A stretch of 30,939 bases of DNA from assembly GCF_051960575.1 (NCBI RefSeq), contig NZ_JBQCEE010000393.1, positions 1-30,939 on the forward strand, written 5' to 3'. Source of the DNA: JBQCEE01 sp051960575 (lineage in GTDB: Bacteria > Actinomycetota > Actinomycetes > Mycobacteriales > Jatrophihabitantaceae). The number at the start of each line of letters is the position of its first letter. The first letter of the stretch is position 1. The translations under genes were made by a program, and so were the position numbers. Positions 1 to 7,747 of this stretch are shown here, piece after piece. The notes under the pieces were generated by a model, which saw only the letters and a program-made list of their open reading frames with translations, did no database searches and was not told where the DNA came from.

Positions 1-129
1 GCACGCCCCCGCACCCGTGCGGGCGGCCGGCCCCCCCCCCCCCGCGGCCGCGCGGGACGCCGCGCCGCCCCGCCCCGGGGGGGGCCGGGCCGGGCGCCCC
101 CGCGCGCCCGGCGATGACGCACCTGCCGA
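1..129. repeat. GC-only low-complexity stretch
   Basis: This stretch downstream of the Hsp20 stop is almost pure G and C. It has a run of 13 C at 31-43 and a run of 8 G at 77-84. I see no credible gene, RNA or clear terminator in it. Runs like these are prone to sequencing and assembly error. Confidence 0.6.
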
Positions 130-615
130 TCAGCCGCGGTTGACCGGGACGGTGATCGGCTGCGTCGCCGCGACGGGCTGCACCACCGGCAGGCGCACCT
201 CGAGGATGCCGTCGGCGTAGGTGGCCTTGATGTCCTTCTCGCTCGCGCCGTCGGGCAGCGGGATGCTGCGCCGGAAGCTGCCGTAGCGGAACTCCGTGCG
301 GTAGCCGTCCGGCCGCTTGTCCTCGGCACGCTCGTTGCGCTCGGCCATCAGGTGCAGGACGCCGTCCTGGATGGTGACCTCGACGTCCTTGTCGGGGTCG
401 ATGCCGGGCAGCTCGGCCCGGATGACGCAGGTGTCGCCCTCGAGGTACTCCTCGACCTGCACGGGGTGCATGATCGCCTCGTACCGGTCGGCCATCGTCC
501 GCGCCGCGAAAACGTCGCGGAACATGTCCCGGAACACGCGGTCGATCCGCTCCTCGGGCCAGGCGAACTCGGTGGTCGGCCATGCGGTGCGCGACTCGCG
601 ACGCATGATGCTCAT
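130..615 (-). CDS. Hsp20 / alpha-crystallin family small heat shock protein
   Basis: This 161-residue protein is an ATP-independent holdase chaperone of the Hsp20 family, acting in the cytoplasm on unfolding proteins. The N-terminal arm (about 1-50) contains a phenylalanine-rich segment (FRDMFRDVF). The alpha-crystallin domain spans about 54-145 and ends in the family signature ADGILEVRLP (134-143). A short tail carries an I-x-V element (ITV, 154-156), the type of motif that docks on a neighbouring subunit. The ATG is preceded by GGAGAGGA at a good distance; an in-frame ATG three codons on is a less likely start. The gene lies downstream of a GNAT gene but has its own promoter-like element. 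In Mycobacterium the homologous HspX is a hallmark of the DosR dormancy response, which agrees with the neighbours here. Confidence 0.96.
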   Translation of the reverse strand: MSIMRRESRTAWPTTEFAWPEERIDRVFRDMFRDVFAARTMADRYEAIMHPVQVEEYLEGDTCVIRAELPGIDPDKDVEVTIQDGVLHLMAERNERAEDKRPDGYRTEFRYGSFRRSIPLPDGASEKDIKATYADGILEVRLPVVQPVAATQPITVPVNRG

Positions 616-682
616 GATCGTTCCTCTCCGACGCGTCCCTGCGCGTCCTTCGCGTCCCGGTCCCTCGTCCGGGTTCGACCCC

Positions 683-723
683 AGCGTCGGACGCGTGCGT
701 GGTCGGTCGCAGGGCCGAACGGA
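683..723 (-). promoter_or_regulatory. Shared promoter element, Hsp20 copy
   Basis: On the minus strand, CCGTTCGGCCCTGC is followed 20 nt later by GACGCT, which looks like a -10 hexamer. The element lies in the gap between the GNAT stop and the Hsp20 start, about 90 nt before the ATG. It is one of the best matches to the element found before eight other transcription units here. Its role as a regulator site is inferred. Confidence 0.6.
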
Positions 724-742
724 CGTACTCCTGCCTGTCCGG

Positions 743-1261
743 TCAGGGCTGCCCGCCGAGGGTCAACTCGATCTCCAGACAGTCGGCATCACGCCGTCGT
801 CGCCAGGGCAGGCCGAGGTGTTCGAGCACGTCGATCATCTCGGCGTTGTAGGGCAGCACCTCGGCGACGACGGTGCGGATGCCGGCGCGGAACGCGCTCG
901 TCAGCGCGCGGCGCAGCAGCAGGGTGCCGACGCCGATGTGCTGTTGCGGGTCGAGCACGAGCAGCCCGACCTCGGCGGCGACCTCCGAGGTGCGCTCCCA
1001 GTCGACCACGCCGATCAGCTCGCCGGCCCAGAAGGCGCCGAAGCACCGGTGGGCGTCGGTCGCCGACTGGGCCTCACGGACGGCGTAGTCGAAGGCGGCC
1101 TGCCGGCTCGCCGTGAAGAAGCGGCGCTGGATGCTCCGGGTCGAGGCGCTGGTGTACAGCTCGTGCAACGCCGCGGCGTCCGGCGGGCCGATCAAGCGCA
1201 TCTGCACGGAACGCCCGAGCCGGTCGTGCCCCTCGACGGTGACCTCGTCCTCGACGGTCAT
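743..1261 (-). CDS. GNAT family N-acetyltransferase
   Basis: This 172-residue protein is a single GNAT domain that would transfer an acetyl group from acetyl-CoA to an amine, with substrate unknown. The acetyl-CoA pyrophosphate-binding loop is visible as Q107-H-I-G110-V-G112, between strand 4 (EVGLLVLDP) and the following helix. The opening (RLIGPPDAAALHELY, then RSIQRRFF) resembles the GNAT domains fused to acyl-CoA synthetase-like protein acetyltransferases in actinobacteria, so a protein lysine is a plausible target. The chosen ATG has no clear Shine-Dalgarno sequence; no better in-frame start lies upstream, while a Met at residue 21 is an alternative. It is separated from the upstream USP by 172 nt, which hold a weak copy of the shared promoter element. 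Confidence 0.88.
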   Translation of the reverse strand: MTVEDEVTVEGHDRLGRSVQMRLIGPPDAAALHELYTSASTRSIQRRFFTASRQAAFDYAVREAQSATDAHRCFGAFWAGELIGVVDWERTSEVAAEVGLLVLDPQQHIGVGTLLLRRALTSAFRAGIRTVVAEVLPYNAEMIDVLEHLGLPWRRRRDADCLEIELTLGGQP

Positions 1262-1389
1262 GGTGTCGTTCGTGTCGGTCGGGACCCGGACGCGGCACTC
1301 CCCCGCGCCCGCTGCCCTGCCCGTCTCCCCCCGAAGACCAGCAACCGGTGCGCGTCCGGGTCCCTGACCGGGTGCACCCGGTGACGCAG

Positions 1390-1429
1390 ATGCTGCCCGC
1401 GCCACGGGTGGTGCAAAGGGGTCGTTCGG
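1390..1429 (-). promoter_or_regulatory. Weak copy of shared promoter element before GNAT
   Basis: On the minus strand CCGAACGACCCCTT (about 10 of 14 positions like the best copies) is followed exactly 20 nt later by CAGCAT. The spacing fits the other copies, but the core CCCTGC is not kept and the leader to the GNAT start would be long, over 100 nt. This is a low-confidence call. Confidence 0.25.
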
Positions 1430-1433
1430 CATG

Positions 1434-2168
1434 TCAACGGCCCAGGACCAGCCGGGACGGGTCGTCGACCTGCGCGACCGCCTCCACGTCCGCCGTGGCC
1501 CGGCGGCGGGCCACGAGCAGCACCGGGAGGTGTGACGCCGAGACGATCGCCCGGGTCGTCGCCGCGCGACCATCGTCAAGAGATTGGCACCATGCCAATA
1601 CGACGAGGTCGCATCCCGCCTCCCGCGCGACAGCCAGCACGTCGGCGCTCGCGACGCCGGAACGGATCTCCAGCCGGGCGTCGGCGTCGAGCCTGCTGCG
1701 CAGCCGGAACTCCTCGGCGAAGTCCCGGGCGGCGTGCACCGACTGGTCCCAGTGGGCCGGCACCGTGTCCGCGTCGAAGACGTGCAGGACGACGAGGCCG
1801 ACCCCGTGGCCCTGCAGCCGGGCGCCGATCGGGGCCACCGCGTCGGACGCCTCGACGGTGCCGTCGAGGGGCAGCAGCACGCGGCGCAACCGTGGGGGGA
1901 CGACCGCCTGCGACGGCACGAGCAATAGCGGCGTCGGTACCGCGGTGGCGAGCTGCCAGGCCGCCGACCGGCTGTCGTCGTCGGGGACGGCCAGCGCCAT
2001 GACGCCGTCACGGTTCGCCGGGTCGAGCGCCCAGCGCAGCAGTCGGTCGTCCGCCGGCCGGGCGGCGGTCACCTCCGCGCCGTAGGCCGTGGCGAGGAGA
2101 CCGGCGGCCCGTGCCACGGCCCGTTGCTCGCGGTCGCCGCCCAGGGCGACGGTCACCACGTCAGGCAT
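1434..2168 (-). CDS. Universal stress protein (UspA-like), divergent
   Basis: This 244-residue protein has two Usp-like halves. The first half (1-85) is degenerate: it keeps hydrophobic strands but no nucleotide-binding glycines. The second half starts at about residue 93 with RRVLLPLDGTVEAS, the Usp first strand and loop, and ends in strand LPVLLVARR. The usual ATP motif G-x2-G-x9-G(S/T) is replaced by a stretch around AWCQSLDDGRAATT, so ATP binding is doubtful. Its role is probably in stress signalling, with partner unknown. It overlaps the end of the GH65 gene by 8 nt, so the two are translated from one message and are probably coupled; the purine-rich GGGGGAG within the GH65 end can serve as its ribosome site. 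Confidence 0.85.
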   Translation of the reverse strand: MPDVVTVALGGDREQRAVARAAGLLATAYGAEVTAARPADDRLLRWALDPANRDGVMALAVPDDDSRSAAWQLATAVPTPLLLVPSQAVVPPRLRRVLLPLDGTVEASDAVAPIGARLQGHGVGLVVLHVFDADTVPAHWDQSVHAARDFAEEFRLRSRLDADARLEIRSGVASADVLAVAREAGCDLVVLAWCQSLDDGRAATTRAIVSASHLPVLLVARRRATADVEAVAQVDDPSRLVLGR

Positions 2169-4683
2169 CGTCCCGCTCCCCCGCGTCGTCGAGCACGTGA
2201 CCCTCGATCGGCTGCGGCTCGGCCGAGCCGATCTGGACGGTCAGTGGGCGGTCGGTCCGCACCTGCACCGACCCGCCCTCGACCAGCAACCGCACATGGG
2301 CACCGAGCGCCCGGAAGCCCACCCGCAGCGTGGGCCACGCCTGCGGCAGCGAGGGATCGACGACGAGCATCCCGTCGCGCACACGCACGCCTGCGAAGCC
2401 GCGGACCACCGCCTGCCAGACCCCGCCGATGGTCGCGAGGTGCAGCCCCGACGCCGTCGCGCCACTGGCATCGTCCAGGTCGATGCGCAGGGCGGGGCGC
2501 AGCAGCTGCAACGCGTCGTCCGGCCGACCGGCCCGCGCGAGCAGGCAGGCGACGACCGGCATCGACAGCGACGAGCCGTGCGTCGTCCGCGGCACGTAGT
2601 GGTCGAGGTCGGCCGTCAGCGACCCGGCCGGCTGCGTGTCCGGCAGCAGGTGGTGCAGCATCAGCACGTCCGGTTGCTTGACCAGCTGCGACCGGGCGAC
2701 GACGTCACGCCCGAGCAGCAGGTCGGCGGCGACCGGTGCGCGGCCGATGTCGGCGGCGCGCAGGTCACGCAGCCGGTCGTAGCCGCGGAACTGCTCGTGC
2801 CGGCCGGTCACCGGGTCGTGGCCGTCGACGAGCGATGCGGCGAGCGCGCGCCACTGCCGCGCAGTGTCGGCCTGCGGCACGAGCGCCGCACCGGCCTCGA
2901 GGTTCCACCGTGCCATGCCGTTGGTGAAGGCGTTGTCGTCGACGTCGTCGTGGTACTCGTCCGGGCCCATGACGTGGTCGATGTGGGCGCGTCCCGAGGC
3001 GTCCGTGCGACAGCGCCCTGCCCAGTAGCGGGCGGTCTCGATGACGACGCGGCGCAGTGCCGGGTCGTCGGCGAGCGAGGACCCGGTCCACTGCGCCCAG
3101 TGCCAGGCCGCCCACGCGACGTCGGCGGTGATGTGCTCCTCGCGGATCCCCGTGCGCACCGGTGTCTCCAAGCCCGCGCACGACACGGCCGACGGCGTCA
3201 CGTCGGCACCCGACCAGGCCGACTCCCACGGGAACCGCGCCCCCTCGCGGCCGAGGGCACGGGCGCACCGCCGTGCCTCGTCGAGCCGCCGCACCCGGTA
3301 GGCGAGCATCGCGCGGGCGGCGGCAGGGTGGATCGTCGTCAGCGCCGGCAGCACATGGACGTCGGCGTCCCAGAACACGTGCCCGCGGTAGCCCTGGCCG
3401 GTGAGCCCCCGTGCGCCGACGGCGAGTTCGGGCAGGTCGGCGACGTGCGACCAGAGCTGGAACAGTGCGAAGCGGATCGCGAGCTCGGCGTCCGGGTCGT
3501 CGGGCACTGCCACGTCGGTGATGCGCCAGCGCGCCGCCCAGGCCGAGCGCTGCTCGGACAGCAGCCGGTCGAAGCCGACCCGGGCGGACGCGCGGGCCAT
3601 CCGTTCGACGCCCGCCGTGGTGGTGGCGGACGCGACCGACTGGTACGCCGCGGTGCGCTCGACCACCTGCCGTCCGTCGGCGACGGTGAGCTGCTGCACC
3701 GCCGAGGCCTGGACGGCGCCGCCGCGGTGGTCGACCACGGCGGTCGCGGTGCGGATGTCGTCCTCGGTGTCGGGCGCCGCGGCGGTGCCGGACCCGGCCG
3801 TCGCAGCGGGACGCAGCGGCGGCCCGGGACGCACGCGGCCGGTGGCGGCCTCGACCCGCATCGTCACGACCCCCGGACGCTGCACGCTGGCGAACCGCAT
3901 GCTGCGCAGCGGTGCACGCACGCCGGTCTCCGTGCGCAGCAGGACACCCGTGCGGAGGTCGAGCACACGGCGATCCGCCGCCGGGGGCGGCTGCACGTCC
4001 AGTCGCGTCCACAGCGGGCAGGCGAGCAGTTCCTCGTCGGCACCCTCGCCCGTCCACGCCGCATTGACCAGCACCGCCGGGCGGCTGCCCTCGCGGTCCT
4101 CCTCGCGGGTGCCGCGCGTCGCGACGCCGCCCGACTGGACGGTGAACAGGCTCTCGAAGACGCGCTGCCGCAGGCGGTCGTCGGCCTCCTCGACGATCGT
4201 CCAGCCGGGCGAGAGCTCGACCGGCGGCACCGGCCGCGTCTCGCGCAGCAGCTGCTGGCCGCGGACGATCGCGGCCAGCGCGGCGGCGGTCGTGGCGCGG
4301 ACGTGGGTGGCCTGCGCGATCTCCGCAGGCTCGATGTTGATCGCGAGGACGAGCGACTCGCCCACGCCGACCTGCCACCAGCGGCGGACGAGGCGCTGCA
4401 CCGACGCCGCGCCGGGTTCACCCAGATGCCAGCCGCCGACGCCGTCGCGGGTCGTGCGGCTGCGCCGTGCCGACGCGGGCAGCCGGCGGTCGGCGACGAC
4501 CGCGATGTGCACGCCGTACTGCCGCAGGGCGTCGAGATCGGCGACCAGCGCGGCCTGCTCGGCCATGGACATCACGTCCGGGAAGCGCACGATGACCGCG
4601 GCGGCGAGCTCGGTCGGCGCCGGCTGCGGCTCGGCCGGGGGCGCGGCCCGCCCGGACGACGACGCCGCGAACGCCGTGGTCAT
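2161..4683 (-). CDS. Glycoside hydrolase family 65 (maltose/trehalose/kojibiose phosphorylase-like)
   Basis: This 840-residue cytoplasmic enzyme of family GH65 would split an alpha-glucoside such as maltose, trehalose or kojibiose with phosphate to glucose and beta-glucose 1-phosphate. The N-terminal beta-sandwich is seen around FESLFTVQSGGVATRGTREE. The (alpha/alpha)6 catalytic barrel contains GHVFWDADVHVLP, and MGPDEYH with the general acid E576. KQPDVLMLHHLLP and THGSSLS follow, the latter typical of phosphorylases in this family. The exact sugar cannot be told. The first 130 or so residues exceed the usual family start and include a segment (RFPDVMSM to AVVADRRLP) of unclear nature, perhaps a relic of a fused domain. 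No beta-phosphoglucomutase is nearby. The start is 17 nt after the flavodoxin stop; GTG one codon upstream is an alternative. Confidence 0.9.
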   Translation of the reverse strand: MTTAFAASSSGRAAPPAEPQPAPTELAAAVIVRFPDVMSMAEQAALVADLDALRQYGVHIAVVADRRLPASARRSRTTRDGVGGWHLGEPGAASVQRLVRRWWQVGVGESLVLAINIEPAEIAQATHVRATTAAALAAIVRGQQLLRETRPVPPVELSPGWTIVEEADDRLRQRVFESLFTVQSGGVATRGTREEDREGSRPAVLVNAAWTGEGADEELLACPLWTRLDVQPPPAADRRVLDLRTGVLLRTETGVRAPLRSMRFASVQRPGVVTMRVEAATGRVRPGPPLRPAATAGSGTAAAPDTEDDIRTATAVVDHRGGAVQASAVQQLTVADGRQVVERTAAYQSVASATTTAGVERMARASARVGFDRLLSEQRSAWAARWRITDVAVPDDPDAELAIRFALFQLWSHVADLPELAVGARGLTGQGYRGHVFWDADVHVLPALTTIHPAAARAMLAYRVRRLDEARRCARALGREGARFPWESAWSGADVTPSAVSCAGLETPVRTGIREEHITADVAWAAWHWAQWTGSSLADDPALRRVVIETARYWAGRCRTDASGRAHIDHVMGPDEYHDDVDDNAFTNGMARWNLEAGAALVPQADTARQWRALAASLVDGHDPVTGRHEQFRGYDRLRDLRAADIGRAPVAADLLLGRDVVARSQLVKQPDVLMLHHLLPDTQPAGSLTADLDHYVPRTTHGSSLSMPVVACLLARAGRPDDALQLLRPALRIDLDDASGATASGLHLATIGGVWQAVVRGFAGVRVRDGMLVVDPSLPQAWPTLRVGFRALGAHVRLLVEGGSVQVRTDRPLTVQIGSAEPQPIEGHVLDDAGERDDA

Positions 4684-4700
4684 CACGAGGAGGCCGCTCG

Positions 4701-5216
4701 TCAGGTGCCGGCGGCGAGCCCGGCCGCGGCCGCGACCCGGTCGGCCCAGGCACGGGCGCGCAGTTCCTCGCCGGCGACCAGCACGTTGGTCTTCTCGACG
4801 AGGAAGCTCTCGGGTGGCACCACGAACGCCCCGTGCCGTCGGGCGCAGAGCCGCGCGAGCTGTCTGGCCGCGCTGCCCGTGGCCCAGCGTGGGCCCCGGA
4901 AGCGGGTGTCGAACGCGGCGAGGATGTGCGGTCGGGTGGTCAGCGACTGCAGCCAGTCGCGCATGCCGCGACCGTCCGCGTCCGGCTCGAGCACCAGTCC
5001 GCTGCCGGCCTTCGCCGCACCGTCGGCCGCGGCGCGACGGGTGCGGGCGCTGCTGAGGTGCCACACGTGGGTCGGCGCCCCGAGCACGACCGGCTCGCCG
5101 TCACCGACCGCTGCCTCGTCGGACGTCACGGGCACGGCACGGCCGTGCAGCTCGTCGGCGACGGCCTCGGCGATGCGGCGGGTGTTGCCGTACATCGACT
5201 CGTAGACGATCAACAT
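4701..5216 (-). CDS. Flavodoxin-like protein
   Basis: This 171-residue protein is a flavodoxin-fold FMN protein. It opens with MLIVYESMYGNTRRIAEAV, where the loop at residues 7-13 (SMYGNTR) is the phosphate-binding loop for FMN. The next core strand, PVVLGAPTHVWHLSS, supplies the second FMN loop. Such proteins carry one or two electrons at low potential, or act as flavodoxin-type oxidoreductases; the partner is not shown, but the ferredoxin-linked POR operon in this window is a candidate. The start has a strong GAGGAGG ribosome site. It is the first gene of a minus-strand operon with GH65 and a USP, and it has its own copy of the shared promoter element. Confidence 0.9.
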   Translation of the reverse strand: MLIVYESMYGNTRRIAEAVADELHGRAVPVTSDEAAVGDGEPVVLGAPTHVWHLSSARTRRAAADGAAKAGSGLVLEPDADGRGMRDWLQSLTTRPHILAAFDTRFRGPRWATGSAARQLARLCARRHGAFVVPPESFLVEKTNVLVAGEELRARAWADRVAAAAGLAAGT

Positions 5217-5251
5217 GCTGCCTCCTCGGGCGCGTCCGTGCCGGCAGCGCC

Positions 5252-5290
5252 AGCCTCGCCCCGGCGCCGGACCGTGCGCAGGGACCAATG
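5252..5290 (-). promoter_or_regulatory. Shared promoter element, flavodoxin operon copy
   Basis: On the minus strand CATTGGTCCCTGC is followed 20 nt later by GAGGCT. The -10-like hexamer sits about 36 nt before the flavodoxin ATG, leaving room for a short leader with the GAGGAGG site. It points away from the plus-strand copy at 5328-5367. Confidence 0.6.
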
Positions 5291-5327
5291 CACCCACCAC
5301 GGCCCGAGCTGACGGACGCCGCCCCTG

Positions 5328-5367
5328 CCGACCGGCCCTGCCCCGGACGGGCGGCGCGCGGCAGCGT
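5328..5367 (+). promoter_or_regulatory. Shared promoter element, WS/DGAT copy
   Basis: CCGACCGGCCCTGC is followed 20 nt later by CAGCGT, about 36 nt before the GTG start. Together with the minus-strand copy at 5252-5290 it makes a divergent, back-to-back promoter pair. Confidence 0.55.
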
Positions 5368-5402
5368 GGCGCCCGGGGGTGGGCACGACGAGGGGACGAC
5401 CG

Positions 5403-6788
5403 GTGACGACACTGCACGACGAACCGCTCAGGCCGAACGACGCGTTCGCCTGGCGGATGGAGCACGACCCAGTGCTGCGCTCGACGATCGTCGCGGTGAT
5501 GCGACTCGCGACCGCACCGTCGTGGGAGGTGCTGCGCCCACGCATCGACCGGCTCACCCGGCTCGTGCCGCGGCTGCGCATGCGGGTCGCCGAGCCGGGC
5601 ACACGATTGGCCCCGCCGCGGTGGGACGCCGCCGAGTTCGACCTCGACTTCCACCTGCGGCGGCTCGCCCTGCCCGCCGGCAGCGACTGGGGCACCGTGC
5701 TCGAGTTCGCCCGCACCGCCGCCATGGACGACTTCGACCGCACCCGCCCGCTGTGGGAGTTCACGCTGCTCGACGGCCTGCCCGACGGCGGCGCCGCGTT
5801 CGTCACGAAGATCCACCACTCACTCACCGACGGCATCGGCGGCATGGAGCTCGCGCGGCACGTCATCGACCTCGACTCGGGCGAACTGGCACCGGTCGAC
5901 CTCGGGCCGGAACCGTCGGGGACACCGTCGACGCCCCTCATCCTGGCCACCCACGGCGTCGAGCAGGTCGGCACCGACGCCGCCCGGCTCACGCTGTCGG
6001 CGCTGCGGCGGTTGCCGGGCGAGGCCTGGCGGGCCGGACGGCATCCCTTCCGCGTGGCCGTCGGCGGCGCGCGCGACGCGATCTCGGTCGGCCGCATGGT
6101 GCGGCCGATCCTTCGGGCCGACTCGACGGTCTTCGGCACCCGCCACGCCGCGCGGCGGCTGGCGACCCTCCAGATCCCGTTCGAGCCGCTGCACGCCGTG
6201 GCGCGCGCGACCGGCTGCCACGTGAACGACGCCTATCTGGCCGCGCTGACCGACGGCGTCGGGCGCTACCACGCCGCGCTCGGCACGCTGCCGTCGCACC
6301 TGCGCATCACCGTGCCGATCAGCCAGCGCGGCGAGCGCGACGGGCTCGGCGGCAACCGCATCACCCTGGTGCGCATCCGGGTGCCGGTCGGCGACCTCGA
6401 GCCGCACGAGCGCGTGCGCGCGATGGCACGGGTGATGGGGCGCTGGCGCCGCGAACCGGCCCTCGCGCACACCGAGGCGATCGCGACCGGGCTGACCCTG
6501 CTGCCGCGTGGCTACATCGGCGGCATGCTGAAGAAGGTGGACCTGCTCGCCAGTGACGTGCCGGGCCTGCCGTGCACCGTCTACCTCGCCGGTGCCCGGG
6601 TGACCGGCTACTACGGCTTCGGGCCCACGATCGGCGCGGCGCTGAACTGCACGATGATGAGCTACGACGGCAGTGCCGACCTCGGCCTCACCATCGACAC
6701 GGGTGCGGTCGCCGACCCCGACCTGCTGGTGCAGTGCGTGCAGGACGCGTTCGACGACCTGCTCGCCCTCGCCCCCCACCAGAGCTGA
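5403..6788 (+). CDS. WS/DGAT family O-acyltransferase (wax ester synthase / diacylglycerol acyltransferase)
   Basis: This 461-residue enzyme would join an acyl-CoA to a fatty alcohol or diacylglycerol, making wax ester or triacylglycerol as storage lipid at the membrane. The catalytic HHxxxDG motif is present as HHSLTDG (138-144), following PLWEFTLLDGL. The C-terminal half has the family blocks NDAYLAALTDGVGRYH, GERDGLGGNRI and SDVPGLP. The length matches the family. The GTG at this position was chosen because GAGGGGA lies just upstream; a GTG eight codons earlier lacks such a site. In Mycobacterium the homologue Tgs1 belongs to the dormancy regulon and makes triacylglycerol under hypoxia. 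The gene stands alone between a divergent promoter and a terminator hairpin. Confidence 0.95.
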   Translation: MTTLHDEPLRPNDAFAWRMEHDPVLRSTIVAVMRLATAPSWEVLRPRIDRLTRLVPRLRMRVAEPGTRLAPPRWDAAEFDLDFHLRRLALPAGSDWGTVLEFARTAAMDDFDRTRPLWEFTLLDGLPDGGAAFVTKIHHSLTDGIGGMELARHVIDLDSGELAPVDLGPEPSGTPSTPLILATHGVEQVGTDAARLTLSALRRLPGEAWRAGRHPFRVAVGGARDAISVGRMVRPILRADSTVFGTRHAARRLATLQIPFEPLHAVARATGCHVNDAYLAALTDGVGRYHAALGTLPSHLRITVPISQRGERDGLGGNRITLVRIRVPVGDLEPHERVRAMARVMGRWRREPALAHTEAIATGLTLLPRGYIGGMLKKVDLLASDVPGLPCTVYLAGARVTGYYGFGPTIGAALNCTMMSYDGSADLGLTIDTGAVADPDLLVQCVQDAFDDLLALAPHQS

Positions 6789-6800
6789 CGGAGCGTGCAG

Positions 6801-6829
6801 GTGCCCGGGCGACGGCGTCGCCCGGGCAC
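6801..6829. terminator. Perfect 13-bp hairpin between convergent genes
   Basis: GTGCCCGGGCGAC, loop GGC, then GTCGCCCGGGCAC: a perfect 13-bp stem with a 3-nt loop, between the stop of the WS/DGAT gene (6788) and the stop of the CBS-BON gene (6835). It has no T-run on either side. Being symmetrical, it could end transcription from both sides. Confidence 0.75.
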
Positions 6830-6834
6830 CGGCG

Positions 6835-7701
6835 TCAGCGCGAGAAGATCGGGCCGCCCGAGCTGAACAGGCCGCTGTCGTCGACGGCGAAGACCAGTTC
6901 GTTGTGCACGGCGACCACGCCCGGCACCTGCCCCGCCCGGTACCCGAGCCGGGCCGCCGTCATCGCGTTGCGCACCGACCCGCTGAGGGTGACGACGCCC
7001 TCGAGCACGGCGACGTCGACCCCGCGGTGGCCCGGCTCGTCGTGCACCCGCACGACGTGGCGCACGATGTCGGCGCGCAGGGCGTCGTCGTCGCGCAGGA
7101 ACAGCCGCACCATGTCGGCGCGCGACACCATGCCGAGCAGCCGGTCGGCCTCGTCGACGACGGGCAGGCTGCGCACACGGTGGCGGCCGGCGACCCGGGC
7201 CGCCTCGGCGATGGTCGTGTGCGCCGGCACGGTGATCGCCGGCGAGGTCATCAGGTCGCCCGCGGTCACCGCCTGCTGCTTGCGCCGCCGCTCGGCGTGG
7301 CCGTGTCGCCCCGGGCCGGCCTTGGGCGGCACCGCGTCACGCGTGACGTGCGAGAGCAGGTCGGCGGTCGAGACCACGCCGATCACCCGGTCGTCGTCGT
7401 CGACGACCGGCACCGCACTGCTCGGCGCGTCCTGCAGGGCGCGCGCGAGGTCGTGGAACGAGGTGCCGCGGACGGCACGTGGACCGGAGGTGTGCAGCAC
7501 GTCCTTGACGGTGCGCGCGGCGACGTCGCGCCGCAGCGGTGCCGGCTCACCCGGCGGCTCACGATCGGGCCGCGACATGAACTGGACGTAGCGCTCGAGC
7601 GCCGTCGACCAGCGGTCGGCGGTCGGCCCGACGTGCCTGGTGGCCGACATCGCGGCCTCGTGCACGACGGCGGGGGTGGGGGTCGATCGCGTCTTGGTCA
7701 T
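6835..7701 (-). CDS. CBS-pair and BON domain protein
   Basis: This 288-residue protein has two CBS motifs, at about 65-120 (ends VIGVVSTADLL) and 146-203 (MTSPAITVPAHTTI to LLGMVSRADMV), then a BON domain at about 205-272 (GVVTLSGSVRNAMTAARL). CBS pairs sense adenosine nucleotides or similar ligands; BON domains bind membranes or partner proteins. It may act as an energy sensor for a neighbouring protein, and the cation ATPase just upstream on the same strand is a natural candidate. A 25-residue basic linker separates the CBS motifs. The start is uncertain: the ATG used here would be nearly leaderless relative to the promoter element, while an ATG 17 codons on has GAGG in front. The mycobacterial hypoxic response protein Hrp1 has two CBS motifs but no BON domain. 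Confidence 0.88.
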   Translation of the reverse strand: MTKTRSTPTPAVVHEAAMSATRHVGPTADRWSTALERYVQFMSRPDREPPGEPAPLRRDVAARTVKDVLHTSGPRAVRGTSFHDLARALQDAPSSAVPVVDDDDRVIGVVSTADLLSHVTRDAVPPKAGPGRHGHAERRRKQQAVTAGDLMTSPAITVPAHTTIAEAARVAGRHRVRSLPVVDEADRLLGMVSRADMVRLFLRDDDALRADIVRHVVRVHDEPGHRGVDVAVLEGVVTLSGSVRNAMTAARLGYRAGQVPGVVAVHNELVFAVDDSGLFSSGGPIFSR

Positions 7702-7707
7702 GGCCCC

Positions 7708-7747
7708 ATCAGACGACGTCACCGGGTCACCGGGCAGGGACCATCCG
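7708..7747 (-). promoter_or_regulatory. Shared promoter element, CBS-BON copy
   Basis: On the minus strand CGGATGGTCCCTGC is followed 20 nt later by TCTGAT. It overlaps the 3' end of the ATPase gene, so the CBS-BON gene could be transcribed apart from it. The hexamer ends only 6 nt before the first ATG, which implies either a leaderless message or use of the second ATG at 7650. Confidence 0.45.

Noticed and set aside
1355..1378. GGTC-CCT-GACC inverted repeat before the GNAT gene as a copy of the shared element
   Set aside because: It resembles the core, but on the strand of the gene the centre is reversed and no hexamer follows at 20 nt; the weaker site at 1390-1429 fits the spacing better.
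2089..5205. Long plus-strand open frame of about 1000 codons opposite GH65 and flavodoxin
   Set aside because: It is Arg/Gly/Pro-rich, has no domain likeness and mirrors clear genes on the other strand; such antisense frames are common at this GC content because stop codons are rare.
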